Source: Serratia marcescens subsp. marcescens ATCC 13880 (lineage in GTDB: Bacteria; Pseudomonadota; Gammaproteobacteria; Enterobacterales; Enterobacteriaceae). Taken from it: DNA of 64,000 nt. Below, piece after piece: positions 26,177 to 35,893 of this stretch (position 1 is the first letter of the stretch; every line of letters starts with the position of its first letter). Made by a program: the position numbers and the translations under genes. The stretch is taken from the NCBI RefSeq assembly GCF_017299535.1, contig NZ_CP071238.1:2294001-2358000 (forward strand), given 5' to 3'. Under the pieces are notes generated by a model that saw nothing but the letters and a program-made list of their open reading frames with translations, did not search any database and was not told where the DNA came from.

Positions 26177-27364
26177 TTATGCCTCGGAGGTTCGCCGCGG
26201 CAGCGACAGCAGCAGATGGGCGATGGCGCCGCCGACAATCCCCCAGAAGGCAGAACCGATGCCGAGCAGCGTGACGCCGGAGGCGGTGATGAGGAAGGCG
26301 ATCAGCGCCGCGTCGCGCTGTTTTTCATCATGCAGCGCGCGTTGCAGGCTGCCGCCAATGGTGCCGAGCAACGCCAGCCCGGCAATGGTGTGGATCAAGG
26401 CGACCGGCAACGCGCTGAATAGCAGGCCGATGGCGCCGCCGAACAGACCGGCCAGCAGATAGAAGCCGCCGGCGGCCACCGCGCCCATATAGCGCCGCTG
26501 CGGATCGGGATGCACATCCGGCCCCATGCAGATGGCGGCGGTAATGGCCGCGATGCATACCGAGAAACCGCCGAATGGCGCCAGCAGCAGCGCGGTCAGC
26601 GCCGTCCAGGCGATCAGCGGTGAGGTGGGGACACGGTAGCCCGCCGCCTGCAGCGTAGCGATCCCGGGGGCGTTCTGTGAAGCCATGGTGACCACGAAGA
26701 AGGGCACGCCGATGCCGAGCAGCGTCGGCCAGCTGAAATGCGGCGCGATAAATTCCGGCACGGCGAACGCCGGCGTTTGTTGCGCCAGCTGGATATCGCC
26801 CTGCAGCGCGGCGATCGCCAACCCAATCGCCAGCGTCAATACGATGGCGTAGCGCGGCAGGTAACGGCGGCTGAGCAGATAGGCCAGCCCCATGCCGGCG
26901 CTGAGGGGAAAATTGAGCTGCAGCGAAGCGAAGGCGTCCAGCCCGAAACGCAGCAGGATCCCCGCCAGCATCGCCGCAGAAATCGCCTGTGGAATATAGT
27001 CCATCAAGCGGGCAAACAGCCCGGTGACGCCGCAGAGCAGGATCAGACCGGAAGCGAAGATAAACACGCCGATCGCCTCGTTGATCGGCGTGCCGGGCAG
27101 GCTGGTGACCAGCAGCGCCGCGCCGGGCGTCGACCAGGCGGTGAGGATCGGGGTGCGATAGTAAAGCGACAGCCCGAGCGAGGTGACGCCCATTGCGATC
27201 CCCAGTGCGCTCAGCCAGCCGCCGATCTGCGCCGGCGTGGCGCCCGCGGCGGCGGCGGCCTGGAAAATGATGGCGGCAGAGCTGGTATAACCGACCAGAA
27301 CGGCGACAAAACCGGCCATGACGGCGGGCAGGGTCAGATGACGCAGGGTGACGGCAGGGCGCAT
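26177..27364 (-). CDS. ydcO: Benzoate/H+ symporter-family transporter YdcO (BenE)
   Basis: A 395-aa inner-membrane protein of the BenE family with about 11-12 hydrophobic helices. The signature [40 protein letters not shown] and VTMASQNAPGIATLQAAGY match E. coli YdcO closely. The family is assigned to benzoate uptake, unproven for YdcO. GGAGC lies 6 bases before the ATG at 27364. It is divergent from sutR, with two 16-bp palindromes between them, as a regulator-target pair. Confidence 0.92.
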   Translation of the reverse strand: MRPAVTLRHLTLPAVMAGFVAVLVGYTSSAAIIFQAAAAAGATPAQIGGWLSALGIAMGVTSLGLSLYYRTPILTAWSTPGAALLVTSLPGTPINEAIGVFIFASGLILLCGVTGLFARLMDYIPQAISAAMLAGILLRFGLDAFASLQLNFPLSAGMGLAYLLSRRYLPRYAIVLTLAIGLAIAALQGDIQLAQQTPAFAVPEFIAPHFSWPTLLGIGVPFFVVTMASQNAPGIATLQAAGYRVPTSPLIAWTALTALLLAPFGGFSVCIAAITAAICMGPDVHPDPQRRYMGAVAAGGFYLLAGLFGGAIGLLFSALPVALIHTIAGLALLGTIGGSLQRALHDEKQRDAALIAFLITASGVTLLGIGSAFWGIVGGAIAHLLLSLPRRTSEA

Positions 27365-27385
27365 GGGCAGCTCCAATCGGTGGTT

Positions 27386-27401
27386 GTGCGTTATAACGCA
27401 C
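27386..27401. promoter_or_regulatory. SutR operator 1 (ydcO side)
   Basis: GTGCGTTATAACGCAC is a perfect 16-bp palindrome 22 bp upstream of the ydcO ATG. It is repeated at 27424-27439. Confidence 0.85.
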
Positions 27402-27423
27402 AGCGAGAAATCAGCATAGCATC

Positions 27424-27439
27424 GTGCGTTATAGCGCAC
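27424..27439. promoter_or_regulatory. SutR operator 2 (sutR side), with promoter
   Basis: GTGCGTTATAGCGCAC differs from operator 1 by one base; the two are 38 bp centre to centre. TATAAT at 27447-27452 is a consensus -10 for sutR, and the operator covers the corresponding -35 region, so SutR probably represses itself. Confidence 0.85.
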
Positions 27440-27479
27440 AAGCGGGTATAATCGGGCACGATACGCAGAGGAGAACAGG

Positions 27480-28043
27480 ATGCAGGAACTTGCCGGCCAT
27501 TTGGCGCACACCCTGCGCACGTTGCGCGCACAGCGCGGTTGGAGCCTGACGCAGGCGGCGGAATACACCGGCGTCAGCAAGGCGATGCTCGGGCAGATTG
27601 AACGCGGCGAGTCCAGCCCGACGGTGGCGACGCTGTGGAAGATCGCCACCGGTTTCAACGTGGCGTTTTCCGCCTTCCTTGAGGCCTCGCCCGCGCAGCA
27701 GCAGGCGACGCTGCATCGCTACGGCGAGCTGCCGGTGTACGATCAGGACAATGCCGATATGCGTGTGGTGCCGCTGTTTCCCTACGATCGCCAACTGGGT
27801 TTCGACATGTTCGTCATCGATCTCGCGCCGGGCGCGCTCAGTGAATCGTCGCCGCATGAGCCGGGCGTGATCGAGCATGTGATCGTGATCAGCGGCCGGT
27901 TGGAATTGGCGATAGACGGCGAGTGGCACAGCCTGGCGGCCGGCGAGGCGATGCGCTTTCAGGCCGATCGGCCGCATGCCTACCGCAACGCCGGTTCACA
28001 AACGGTGCGTATCCACGATCTGATCCACTATCCTCAATCCTGA
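27480..28043 (+). CDS. sutR: XRE-cupin transcriptional regulator SutR (YdcN)
   Basis: A 187-aa two-domain regulator: an N-terminal XRE helix-turn-helix (GWSLTQAAEYTGVSKAMLGQ, then ESSPTVATLWKIATG) and a C-terminal cupin (HEPGVIEHVIVISGRLEL, AGEAMRFQADRPHAYRN). It matches E. coli YdcN, renamed SutR for a role in sulfur-utilisation genes. AGGAGAACAGG precedes the ATG. The divergent ydcO gene and the two palindromes in between are its likely targets. Confidence 0.93.
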   Translation: MQELAGHLAHTLRTLRAQRGWSLTQAAEYTGVSKAMLGQIERGESSPTVATLWKIATGFNVAFSAFLEASPAQQQATLHRYGELPVYDQDNADMRVVPLFPYDRQLGFDMFVIDLAPGALSESSPHEPGVIEHVIVISGRLELAIDGEWHSLAAGEAMRFQADRPHAYRNAGSQTVRIHDLIHYPQS

Positions 28044-28171
28044 CTCAACGCGGCGGCCGTGGGCTTTGACTCCGCGCCGCCAAACGCCTACCTTGTTGAA
28101 AATGACTCTTATTTCACAGGTTGTCGCCCATGACGGGGCGGCGTTGCAGCCGACTCAAAAGGAGCTTGATT

Positions 28172-30331
28172 TTGCCGGTCACCAATCGACGTCAGTTTAT
28201 TAAACTCAGTGCACAAACCGCAGGAGCCGTATTCGCGATGACTTCATTACCCAACAGTATCCGCCTGGCGATGGCGGCGGAGGGCGGCGCGGCCGCCGGC
28301 GATGAATTCCTGTGGCTGGAAGAGCTGCAGGGTAAAAAAGCGCTGCAATGGGTGCAACAGGAAAATCAGCGCACCGTGGCGCGTTTCGGCCAGGGCGAAG
28401 ACTTTCAGCGCATTGAGCGCGAAGTCCTGGATATCCTCAATAAAGACACCCAGATCCCGTGGGTGAGCAAACGCGGCGAGTACTATTACAACTTCTGGCA
28501 GGATCAGGCCAACCCGCGCGGCCTGCTGCGGCGCACCACGCTGGACGAGTACCGGAAGGCCAAACCGGCCTGGGAGACGGTGCTGGATATCGATGCGTTG
28601 GGCAAGGCGGAAGGCAAGGATTGGGTCTATCAAGGCTCGCAACCGCTGGCGCCGGAATACCGTTATTGCCTGATGCAGCTGTCGCCGGACGGCGGTGACG
28701 CCACCGAAATCCGTGAATTCGATCTGGTGGCCAAACGCTTTGTCAAAGACGGTTTCAACGTGCCGGTGGCGAAAAGCCGGGTTTCCTGGGTCGATCGGGA
28801 CACGCTGTTCATCGCCACCGATTTCGGCCCCGGTTCGATGACCCAGTCAGGCTACGCGCGCATCGCCAAACGCTGGCGGCGCGGCACGCCGCTGAGCGCC
28901 GCCGAAACGCTGTACGAAGCGCAGCCGGAAGATATGGCTGTCTTCGCCTATCACGATCGCACGCCGGGTTTTGAGCGTGATTTCGTCGGCCGCAGCCTGG
29001 ACTTCTATCGCCGTGACTATTTCTTGCTGATGCAGGACGGCCGGCAGAAAAAAATCGACATCCCGGCCGACGCCGAGCTGGATACGCATCGGGAATGGCT
29101 GCTGATCAAACCGAGCAGCGACTGGGAGGTGGGCGGCAAGCGCTATCCGTCCGGCGCGCTGCTGGCGGCCAACTTCGATGACTATCTGGCGGGCAAGCGC
29201 GAGCTGCAGCTGCTGTTTACCCCAACGGCGGAGCAGGCGCTGAGCGGCTACAGCGGCACCCGCGATCACCTGATCCTCAGCATTATGGATAACGTGGTCA
29301 ACCGGCTCGAAGTGCTGACGCCGCAGGGCGGCAGTTGGCAACGTCGCCCGCTGGGCAACCCCGACGCCATCAGCACCCTTTCCGCCGGCGGCATCGACGA
29401 AGAGAGCAACGCCTATTTCCTGACCGTCAGCGGGTTCCTGCAGCCGACCTCGCTGTACATGGGCAATCTCGACGGCGGTGAGGCGACGCTGTTGAAACAG
29501 GCGCCGCAGGACTTTGACGCCGCCGGCTATCAGGTCAGCCAGCATTTCGCACGCTCCAAGGACGGCACCCGCGTGCCGTATTTCCAGATCGCCGCCAAAG
29601 ATCTCAAAGCGGACGGCAGCACGCCGACGCTGCTGTATGGCTACGGCGGGTTTGAAGTGCCGCTGTTGCCGGGCTATCTCGGCGGCAAGGCGCCGGCCTG
29701 GCTGGAACGCGGTGGAGTATACGTGGTGGCGAACATTCGCGGCGGCGGCGAATACGGCCCGGCCTGGCATCAGGCGGCGCTCAAGCAAAACCGCCATCGC
29801 GCTTACGAGGATTTCGCCGCCGTGGCCGAAGATCTTATCGCACGCAAGGTGACCTCGGCGCCGCATCTTGGCGCGCGCGGCGGCAGCAATGGCGGCCTGC
29901 TGGTGGGCAATATGCTGACGCTGTATCCGCAGCTGTTCGGTTGCATCGTCTGCGAAGTGCCGCTGCTGGACATGCAGCGCTATACCCAGCTTTCCGCCGG
30001 CGCGTCGTGGATCGCCGAATACGGTGACCCGAGCAAGCCGGAGGAATGGGCCTACATCAAGACCTTCTCGCCATACCACAACATTCAGGCGCAGACGGCC
30101 TACCCGCCGGTGCTGTTCTATACCGCGACCAGCGACGATCGGGTCAACCCGGCCCACGCCCGCAAAATGGCGGCGCGCATGCAGGCGATGGGGTATCAGC
30201 AGGCCTATTTCTATGAAAATACCGAAGGCGGGCACAGCGCCGCCGCAGACAAGCAACAGGCGGCGTTCCACAGCGCGCTGGTAAGCGAATTCATGTGGGC
30301 CAACCTGAGCGGCAAACCCAAGTCAGCGTAA
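28172..30331 (+). CDS. Prolyl oligopeptidase-family serine peptidase with Tat signal
   Basis: A 719-aa S9A-family peptidase. The N-terminus NRRQFIKLSAQTAGAVF, with a hydrophobic stretch and cleavage near AMAAEG, looks like a twin-arginine signal, so the enzyme is probably exported folded. A seven-bladed propeller (about 60-440) precedes the alpha/beta hydrolase domain. The triad is Ser572 (RGGSNGGLLVG), Asp655 (SDDRVNPAH) and His688 (EGGHSAA). I choose the TTG at 28172 because AAGGAG lies 7 bases upstream; an ATG at 28121 would put 17 residues before it. The substrate may be proline-containing peptides. A strong terminator follows. Confidence 0.88.
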   Translation: MPVTNRRQFIKLSAQTAGAVFAMTSLPNSIRLAMAAEGGAAAGDEFLWLEELQGKKALQWVQQENQRTVARFGQGEDFQRIEREVLDILNKDTQIPWVSKRGEYYYNFWQDQANPRGLLRRTTLDEYRKAKPAWETVLDIDALGKAEGKDWVYQGSQPLAPEYRYCLMQLSPDGGDATEIREFDLVAKRFVKDGFNVPVAKSRVSWVDRDTLFIATDFGPGSMTQSGYARIAKRWRRGTPLSAAETLYEAQPEDMAVFAYHDRTPGFERDFVGRSLDFYRRDYFLLMQDGRQKKIDIPADAELDTHREWLLIKPSSDWEVGGKRYPSGALLAANFDDYLAGKRELQLLFTPTAEQALSGYSGTRDHLILSIMDNVVNRLEVLTPQGGSWQRRPLGNPDAISTLSAGGIDEESNAYFLTVSGFLQPTSLYMGNLDGGEATLLKQAPQDFDAAGYQVSQHFARSKDGTRVPYFQIAAKDLKADGSTPTLLYGYGGFEVPLLPGYLGGKAPAWLERGGVYVVANIRGGGEYGPAWHQAALKQNRHRAYEDFAAVAEDLIARKVTSAPHLGARGGSNGGLLVGNMLTLYPQLFGCIVCEVPLLDMQRYTQLSAGASWIAEYGDPSKPEEWAYIKTFSPYHNIQAQTAYPPVLFYTATSDDRVNPAHARKMAARMQAMGYQQAYFYENTEGGHSAAADKQQAAFHSALVSEFMWANLSGKPKSA

Positions 30332-30350
30332 GCCTTTTTCTTGCGGCATA

Positions 30351-30383
30351 AAAAAACACCGGGGCGTTAACCCCGGTGTTTTT
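30351..30383. terminator. Bidirectional terminator between the peptidase gene and dtpA
   Basis: AAAAAACACCGGGG and CCCCGGTGTTTTT pair around CGTTAA, giving a T-run on both strands. It serves both convergent genes. Confidence 0.92.
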
Positions 30384-30406
30384 ATTTACGCTCAATCCGC
30401 CGGCGG

Positions 30407-31921
30407 TCAGCGAGCCGCGGTGGCTTCCTGCGCTTTTTGATTGACGTCTTCGGTGGTGTCCAGCGTCATGCGGTACAGCTTCGGCGCGGTCAGCATCATC
30501 AGGATAGCGATGACGGCGGTGACGATGCCGATCTGCATAAACACATGGCTGTAGATGGCCAGCGAAGCGTGCGCGTCGTTGATGTCGCTTGGCACGGCGG
30601 TCAGACCGGCAACCTTACCGGCGATCAACGCGGCGGCGGCGGTAGTCAGGAACCAGGAGCCCATGATGAAGCCCATCAGACGCTGTGGCACCAGCTGTGC
30701 CACCATCGCCAGGCCCAGGCCGGAAATCATCAGCTCGCCGATGCTCTGCAGCGCGTAGCTCAGGATCAGCCAGTTGACCGACACGATGCCCTGTTCGTTG
30801 GCGAAGCTGGCGCCCCATGGCAGCACCAGGAAGGCGCAGGAGCAGAGGATCATGCCGAAAGCGAACTTGTGCGGCATCGGCAGGCGATCGCCCATTTTGT
30901 TATACAGCGCGGCCAGAATCGGGCTGGCGAGCATGATCCAGAACGGGTTCAGCGCCTGATACTGCTCCGGCTCGAAGGCGACGCCGAAGATGCTGTGTTC
31001 CACGTTATGGATGGCGAAGAAGTTCAGCGAGGTTGGCATCTGGCTGTACAGCACGAAGAACACCACCGCTTCCAGCATCAGCAGGAAGGCGACGATCATC
31101 TTGCGGCGTGCAGCGCCGTGCAGGGCGAAGGTTTCCTTGGCGAACACCAGAACGATGCCGGCGGAAACGAGGGCCAACGCCCAGCGCGCGATCACCTGGT
31201 TGTGCAGCAGCCAGCTGGACACGGCGATCAACGCCACGATGCCGACCAGCACCATCAGCAGCTTCGGCAGATGCAGCGGCTTGAAGTCAGGTCTGGAGCC
31301 GTTTTCCTTCACCCACTTGTGGCACATCATAAAGTTGACCAGGGTGATCAGCATGCCGACCACGCTCAGGGAGAACGCCACGCTCCAGCCGTATTTCGCC
31401 GCCAGCCACGGGGTGGCCAGCATGGAGAAGAAGGAACCGATGTTCACCGACATGTAGTACATGGTGAAAGCGCCGTCGATACGCGGATCATCTTTCTCAT
31501 AGCAGGTGGACAGCAGGGAGGATGGGTTAGCCTTAAACAGGCCGCTGCCCACGGCGATGGTCGCCATGCCCATGTAGACCCAGAAGATGTCGTGGCCGGA
31601 GTAGGCCACCATGGCGTAACCGGCGGCCAGCACCAGCGCGCCGAGCACGATCACGCGTTTGGCGCCCAGCACCTTGTCGCCCAGCCAGCCGCCGATGGCG
31701 ACGAAGCCGTATACCAGGGCGCTGAAGGAAGAGAACAGGGTGATGGAATCGGCTTCGCTCATGCCGAGCATCTTGACCAGATAAACCGCCATGATGCCCT
31801 GCAGGCCGTAATAGCCGAAACGCTCCCACAGTTCGATCGAGAAGATCAGATAGAACGCTTTCGGTTGTTTGAACGCGTTAAGGCTAACGCTCTCCGGGTG
31901 TTGGTTGTTTGCTGTTGACAC
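30407..31921 (-). CDS. dtpA: Dipeptide/tripeptide permease DtpA
   Basis: A 504-aa proton-coupled peptide transporter (POT/PTR2 family) with about 14 transmembrane helices in the inner membrane. The proton-coupling signature [20 protein letters not shown] is intact, as are [19 protein letters not shown] and SFGEL-like [14 protein letters not shown]. The start is a GTG at 31921 (STANNQ), matching the E. coli N-terminus, with AGAGG 7 bases upstream. A hairpin (CCCGTC/GACGGG at 31944-31962) lies in its leader. Confidence 0.96.
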   Translation of the reverse strand: MSTANNQHPESVSLNAFKQPKAFYLIFSIELWERFGYYGLQGIMAVYLVKMLGMSEADSITLFSSFSALVYGFVAIGGWLGDKVLGAKRVIVLGALVLAAGYAMVAYSGHDIFWVYMGMATIAVGSGLFKANPSSLLSTCYEKDDPRIDGAFTMYYMSVNIGSFFSMLATPWLAAKYGWSVAFSLSVVGMLITLVNFMMCHKWVKENGSRPDFKPLHLPKLLMVLVGIVALIAVSSWLLHNQVIARWALALVSAGIVLVFAKETFALHGAARRKMIVAFLLMLEAVVFFVLYSQMPTSLNFFAIHNVEHSIFGVAFEPEQYQALNPFWIMLASPILAALYNKMGDRLPMPHKFAFGMILCSCAFLVLPWGASFANEQGIVSVNWLILSYALQSIGELMISGLGLAMVAQLVPQRLMGFIMGSWFLTTAAAALIAGKVAGLTAVPSDINDAHASLAIYSHVFMQIGIVTAVIAILMMLTAPKLYRMTLDTTEDVNQKAQEATAAR

Positions 31922-32525
31922 TGGTACCTCTGTTTTTTCGCAGCCCGTCTTTGGAGGACGGGAAAGTACAAAAGTTGATGCGGAACGGCATCCTTTTGCG
32001 TTGTTATAGGATGGGGACGGCGGTTAATGTTCACTATCTTTGTCAACGTGGCAAGCAGTTTGTCATATTCGGTTACATTTAACGCTCGCAGGATTATGCT
32101 GCGATGTTGCAAATGTTATGCAGTATTAACTTTCGGGTTTTAATGGTTTGCCGATTTTTTGTTTTGATTAAAAGCTATACGCATTTTAAACAGGGATATA
32201 TTCTGCTGAATTGCTATTTTTTAGCGCATCAGTGTATGTGTGGTTGTTAATCCATTGGAATGTTGTGCATATGCAGCGTTTTGTAAAATTATAGAAATTT
32301 AGGAAAACGGGACTGGCATTTGTGAACGCCTTGTGATCCTGAAAGCGTGACGTTCACCGCAATTTTTGACTAATTTTTCGCTTGAAAATAACGCGACACT
32401 GAGTTTTTCACTGAAAACCGTGATAACGCCGGGGTTACTGCTGCGCGATATCACATTTCCGATAAAAAAGAGGCGCTGGCGGGGGGGAGTGGCGGCGACG
32501 GGGGCGGTTTGCCGCCCCGTCAGAC
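31922..32525. other. 604-bp AT-rich gap between dtpA and nth
   Basis: The longest gene-free stretch of the window and clearly more AT-rich than its surroundings. It includes the dtpA leader and promoter. GTTACATTTAAC near 32071 resembles part of an OmpR site, which would suit dtpA, but is not convincing. A GC stem near nth (GACGGGGGCGG/CCGCCCCGTC, about 32497-32521) may mark the end of the rsx-nth transcript. I found no convincing gene or RNA in the middle. Confidence 0.5.
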
Positions 32526-33167
32526 TCAGGATTCTGGATAAACCTTCTCTTTATACTCGCACAGGTCTTCGATGATGCAGGAGCCACAGCGCGGTTTGCG
32601 CGCGATGCAGGTGTAGCGCCCGTGCAGGATCAGCCAGTGATGGCAATCGACCTTGAATTCGGCGGGCACCACCTTCAGCAGCTTCTCTTCCACCTGATCG
32701 ACGTTCTTGCCTGGCGCGAAGTGGGTGCGGTTGCACACCCGGAAGATGTGGGTGTCCACGGCGATGGTCGCCCAGCCGAAGGCGGTATTGAGCACGACGT
32801 TGGCGGTCTTGCGGCCGACGCCCGGCAGCGCTTCCAGCGCGGCGCGATCTTCCGGCACTTCGCCGCCGTGCAGCTCCAGCAGCATACGGCAGGTTTTGAT
32901 CACGTTTTCGGCCTTGCTGTTGAACAGGCCGATGGTCTTGATGTACTCCTTGACGCCATCAACCCCCAGCGCCAGCATGGCGGCGGGGGTGTTGGCGACC
33001 GGGTAAAGCCTGGCGGTCGCCTTGTTGACGCTCACATCGGTGGCCTGCGCAGACAGCAGCACTGCAATCAGCAGTTCAAACGGCGTGGTGTACACCAGCT
33101 CGGTGGTCGGGTGCGGGTTGTTGTCGCGCAGCCGGGTCAAAATTTCCAGTCGCTTCTGCTTGTTCAT
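32526..33167 (-). CDS. nth: Endonuclease III
   Basis: Nth is a DNA glycosylase/AP lyase that removes oxidised pyrimidines. The 213-aa product has the helix-hairpin-helix ALPGVGRKTANVVL with the catalytic Lys, the Gly-Pro/Asp loop with the catalytic Asp (AVDTHIFRVCNR), and the 4Fe-4S ligands Cys-x6-Cys-x2-Cys-x5-Cys (CIARKPRCGSCIIEDLC). Its ATG overlaps the rsxE stop by 1 bp, so it is coupled to the rsx genes as in E. coli. Confidence 0.97.
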   Translation of the reverse strand: MNKQKRLEILTRLRDNNPHPTTELVYTTPFELLIAVLLSAQATDVSVNKATARLYPVANTPAAMLALGVDGVKEYIKTIGLFNSKAENVIKTCRMLLELHGGEVPEDRAALEALPGVGRKTANVVLNTAFGWATIAVDTHIFRVCNRTHFAPGKNVDQVEEKLLKVVPAEFKVDCHHWLILHGRYTCIARKPRCGSCIIEDLCEYKEKVYPES

Positions 33168-33865
33168 CAGGCCTTCTCAGCACGTCCTTGTTCCAGCAGC
33201 GGTTCCGCCGCCACGGCGCGAGCTTTGCGCGCCTTCATTTTTTCGTCGATCAGATATTTGACCGCCAGCAGCAGCCCCAGGCCGATAAAGGCGCCCGGCG
33301 GCAGCATGGCCAGCAGGAATGGGCTGTCGAAATGCACCACTTCGATGCGCAGCGATTTGGCCCAGCCGCCCAGCAGTTGGTCGGCGCCGTCGAACAGCGT
33401 GCCGTTGCCCAACAGTTCGCGCATCGAGCCCAGCGTCACCATCACGCCGGTGGCGCCGAGGCCGATGGCCATGCCGTCCAGCGCCGAGAGGCCGACCGGC
33501 TTCTTGGCGGCCACCGCTTCGGCGCGGCCGACCACGATGCAGTTGGTTACGATCAATGGAATAAAGATGCCGAGCGACTGATACAGGCCGAAGGCATAGG
33601 CGTTGATCAGCATCTGCACGATGCTCACCACCGCGGCGATGATCATCACGTAGATTGGAATACGCACTTCGCTCGGCACCCAACGGCGCACCGCGGAGAT
33701 GGAGGCGTTGGTCAGCGTCAGCACCAGCGTGGTGGCCAGCCCCAGGCCGAGCGCGTTGGTGACGGTGGAGGTCACCGCCAGCAACGGACACATGCCCAGC
33801 AGCTGCACCAGGGCGGAGTTGTTTTTCCACAACCCCTGGACGATCAATTCTTTGGCTTCACTCAT
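33167..33865 (-). CDS. rsxE: Electron-transport complex subunit RsxE
   Basis: A 232-aa inner-membrane protein with six predicted helices, related to RsxA. The Rsx complex passes electrons to SoxR and keeps it reduced. Key family segments are [34 protein letters not shown] (the conserved Cys) and [12 protein letters not shown]. The ATG at 33865 (MSEAKEL) overlaps the rsxG stop by 4 bp; upstream codons are rsxG sequence in another frame. Confidence 0.96.
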   Translation of the reverse strand: MSEAKELIVQGLWKNNSALVQLLGMCPLLAVTSTVTNALGLGLATTLVLTLTNASISAVRRWVPSEVRIPIYVMIIAAVVSIVQMLINAYAFGLYQSLGIFIPLIVTNCIVVGRAEAVAAKKPVGLSALDGMAIGLGATGVMVTLGSMRELLGNGTLFDGADQLLGGWAKSLRIEVVHFDSPFLLAMLPPGAFIGLGLLLAVKYLIDEKMKARKARAVAAEPLLEQGRAEKA

Positions 33866-34491
33866 TCGGCGGCTCCACACGCAGGTAAGCTTTCAAGTTT
33901 AGGCGGCAGCGTTTCCATATACAACGCCGTGCGGCGCACCGCATTGACCACCGCCCGCGGGGTGATGGTCGCGCCGGTGAATTGGTCGAACATGCCGCCG
34001 TCTTTCTTCACCGCCCAGCGCTTATCGTCCGGGCCTTCGATTTTCTTGCCGCTGAAGAAAGAAATCCAGTCGGAAATGCGCAGTTCAATTTTGTCACCCA
34101 GCCCAGGCGTTTCGTGGTGTTCAATCACCCGGGTGCCGAGCACCGTGCCGTTGAAATCGGCGCCGACCAGCAGCTTGATGGCGCCGGAGTAACCGTCCGG
34201 CGCGGTGGTTTCCAGCGCGGCGGCAGTCGGCTGCCCGTTTTTGCGCGCCAGGTACAAGCGGTGCGGCGCGCCGTCGCCCAAGGCCGGATCGCTGACCAGC
34301 AGGCATTCGTTCTGCATGATGTTGTCGTAGTTTTCCGGCGGCACCACCTGATCGAGCAGCGCTTTTTGCTGCAGCGCCGCCTGATGGGCGATGGTGGTTT
34401 TCGTCAGGGCGTAGACCACGGCGGTCAGGCCGGTGGTGACCGCCGCAAACACCGCCAGCGTGGTGCCGTGCTTTCTCATGGAATTCAGCAT
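33862..34491 (-). CDS. rsxG: Electron-transport complex subunit RsxG
   Basis: A 209-aa periplasmic flavoprotein anchored by one N-terminal helix (about 9-29). FMN is attached covalently to a Thr in [15 protein letters not shown] (S/T-GAT motif). [20 protein letters not shown] and [11 protein letters not shown] are typical of the family. It lies 9 bp after rsxD and overlaps rsxE by 4 bp. Confidence 0.96.
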   Translation of the reverse strand: MLNSMRKHGTTLAVFAAVTTGLTAVVYALTKTTIAHQAALQQKALLDQVVPPENYDNIMQNECLLVSDPALGDGAPHRLYLARKNGQPTAAALETTAPDGYSGAIKLLVGADFNGTVLGTRVIEHHETPGLGDKIELRISDWISFFSGKKIEGPDDKRWAVKKDGGMFDQFTGATITPRAVVNAVRRTALYMETLPPKLESLPACGAAE

Positions 34492-34500
34492 GGCGGCTCC

Positions 34501-35586
34501 TTAGCGATGGCCGTACACGCGCGGCTGCGTGTAGTGGTCGATTAACGGGACGGTGATGTTGGCGAGCAGCACGGCGAAGGCCACGCCGTCAGGGTAGCCG
34601 CCATAGACGCGGATCAGCCAGACCAGCACGCCGATCAGCGCGCCGTAGATTAAGCGGCCCTTCGGCGTGGTGGAGGCGCTGACCGGATCGGTGGCGATAA
34701 AGAACGCGCCCAGCATGCTGGCGCCGGAGAACAGGTGGATCAGCGGCGAAGCCTGATGCGCCGGATCGATCCACCAGGCCAGACCGGAACAGAAGGCGAT
34801 GGCGGCCAACATGCTGAACGGGATTTGCCAATGGATCAGGCGGCGCGCCAGCATAAACAGGCCGCCGGCCAGGAAGCCGAGGTTGACCCACTGCCAGCCG
34901 ATGCCGGCCAGCGCGCCGCCGAACAGCGGCTGCTGCAACACCTGTTCCACGCTGTGGCCGCTGCGCAGGCCGGTTTTGAAGCCGTCGAGCGGCGTGGCCT
35001 GGCTGATGCCGTCCACGCCCATCTGCAGTTCGTGCAGCGTCGCGCCCTGTGCGGTATGGCCGCTGAAAATGGCCAGCAGCGTGTCGTGGAGCGACAGCGC
35101 GGTGGCGCGCAGCTCATCCGGCGGCAGCCAACTGGTCATCTGCACCGGGAAGGAGATCAGCAGCACTACGTAACCGACCATCGCCGGGTTGAACGGGTTC
35201 TGCCCGAGGCCGCCATACAGCTGTTTGGCGATAACGATGGCGAAGAAGGTGCCGATGACGATCATCCACCACGGCGCCAGCGGCGGCAGGCTGATGCCGA
35301 GCAGCAGCGCGGTCAGCAGGGCGGAGTTATCCGCCAGCCGGCTGCGCACCGGCAGCTTGCGCAGCTTGAGGATCGCGCCTTCCGCGGCCAGCGCGACGAT
35401 CGCCGCCAGCGCCACCTGAATCAGCACGCCGTAGCCGAAAAACCAAATCTGCGCCGCGATGCCGGGAATGCACGCCAACATGACCCACAGCATAATGCGG
35501 CTGGTGCTTTGCTGGTTGTGGGTGAAAGGCGAGCTGGCGATGTGTAAGCCTTTGGCGGCTGTGGGTGATACCGGCCTGAACTTCAT
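34501..35586 (-). CDS. rsxD: Electron-transport complex subunit RsxD
   Basis: A 361-aa inner-membrane protein with about nine helices; the second covalent FMN lies on the Thr of [31 protein letters not shown] is diagnostic. The ATG at 35586 (MKFRPV) adds a short N-terminal extension relative to E. coli and has a poor ribosome site. In E. coli rsxD directly follows rsxC; here 1.3 kb and an opposite-strand regulator separate them, so rsxDGE-nth needs its own promoter. Confidence 0.95.
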   Translation of the reverse strand: MKFRPVSPTAAKGLHIASSPFTHNQQSTSRIMLWVMLACIPGIAAQIWFFGYGVLIQVALAAIVALAAEGAILKLRKLPVRSRLADNSALLTALLLGISLPPLAPWWMIVIGTFFAIVIAKQLYGGLGQNPFNPAMVGYVVLLISFPVQMTSWLPPDELRATALSLHDTLLAIFSGHTAQGATLHELQMGVDGISQATPLDGFKTGLRSGHSVEQVLQQPLFGGALAGIGWQWVNLGFLAGGLFMLARRLIHWQIPFSMLAAIAFCSGLAWWIDPAHQASPLIHLFSGASMLGAFFIATDPVSASTTPKGRLIYGALIGVLVWLIRVYGGYPDGVAFAVLLANITVPLIDHYTQPRVYGHR

Positions 35587-35667
35587 AGAGTAACGATACC
35601 TTCTGCGCCGCGCCTGCGGCAGTTTCGATGCGCCATACTGCGGGCGCGGCAAAAATGATAGCCGAGC

Positions 35668-35694
35668 ATTCTACCTGATTCGATGCGAGGGTAA
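35668..35694 (-). promoter_or_regulatory. Weak candidate promoter for rsxDGE-nth
   Basis: On the minus strand TTACCC (35694-35689) and TAGAAT (35673-35668) with a 15-bp spacer, about 80 bp before the rsxD ATG. The spacing is short. Other parts of the 365-bp rsxD/rob-like gap may hold the true promoter. Confidence 0.3.
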
Positions 35695-35873
35695 TACGCC
35701 TTAATGATAGGGGTATTCGGCTTTCCGCGCATCTGGCGATCGGGGCGGCGCGATTTGATTTTTTTTTGGCCGGGAAATGGGCTAACGTGAGGAATTGTCA
35801 GTGGAACTTGTGCCGCCATCGACCGCGGGAAATGGGGTAAGCGTATGAATGAGATATCATTTTTCTCCAGACT

Positions 35874-35893
35874 TCCGCACAAAATAACAACTT
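35874..35893 (+). promoter_or_regulatory. Candidate mar/sox/rob box and promoter of the Rob-like gene
   Basis: The 20-bp stretch centred on CCGCACAAAATAACAA matches the AYnGCACnnWnnRYYAAAY marbox at about 11 of 14 fixed positions by eye. TACTAT at 35913-35918 would be a -10, with the box covering the -35 region. That suits activation by a MarA/SoxS/Rob-type protein, possibly the gene's own product. Confidence 0.45.

Noticed and set aside
28847-30271. A 474-codon frame antisense to the prolyl oligopeptidase gene
   Set aside because: The peptidase has its full Ser-Asp-His triad; the antisense frame has no recognisable domain.
30437-31918. A 493-codon frame antisense to dtpA
   Set aside because: Complement of the POT transporter gene; His/Gln-rich and without family features.
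32366-32575. A 69-codon plus-strand frame overlapping nth
   Set aside because: Basic, low-complexity product running into nth antisense; no start signal.
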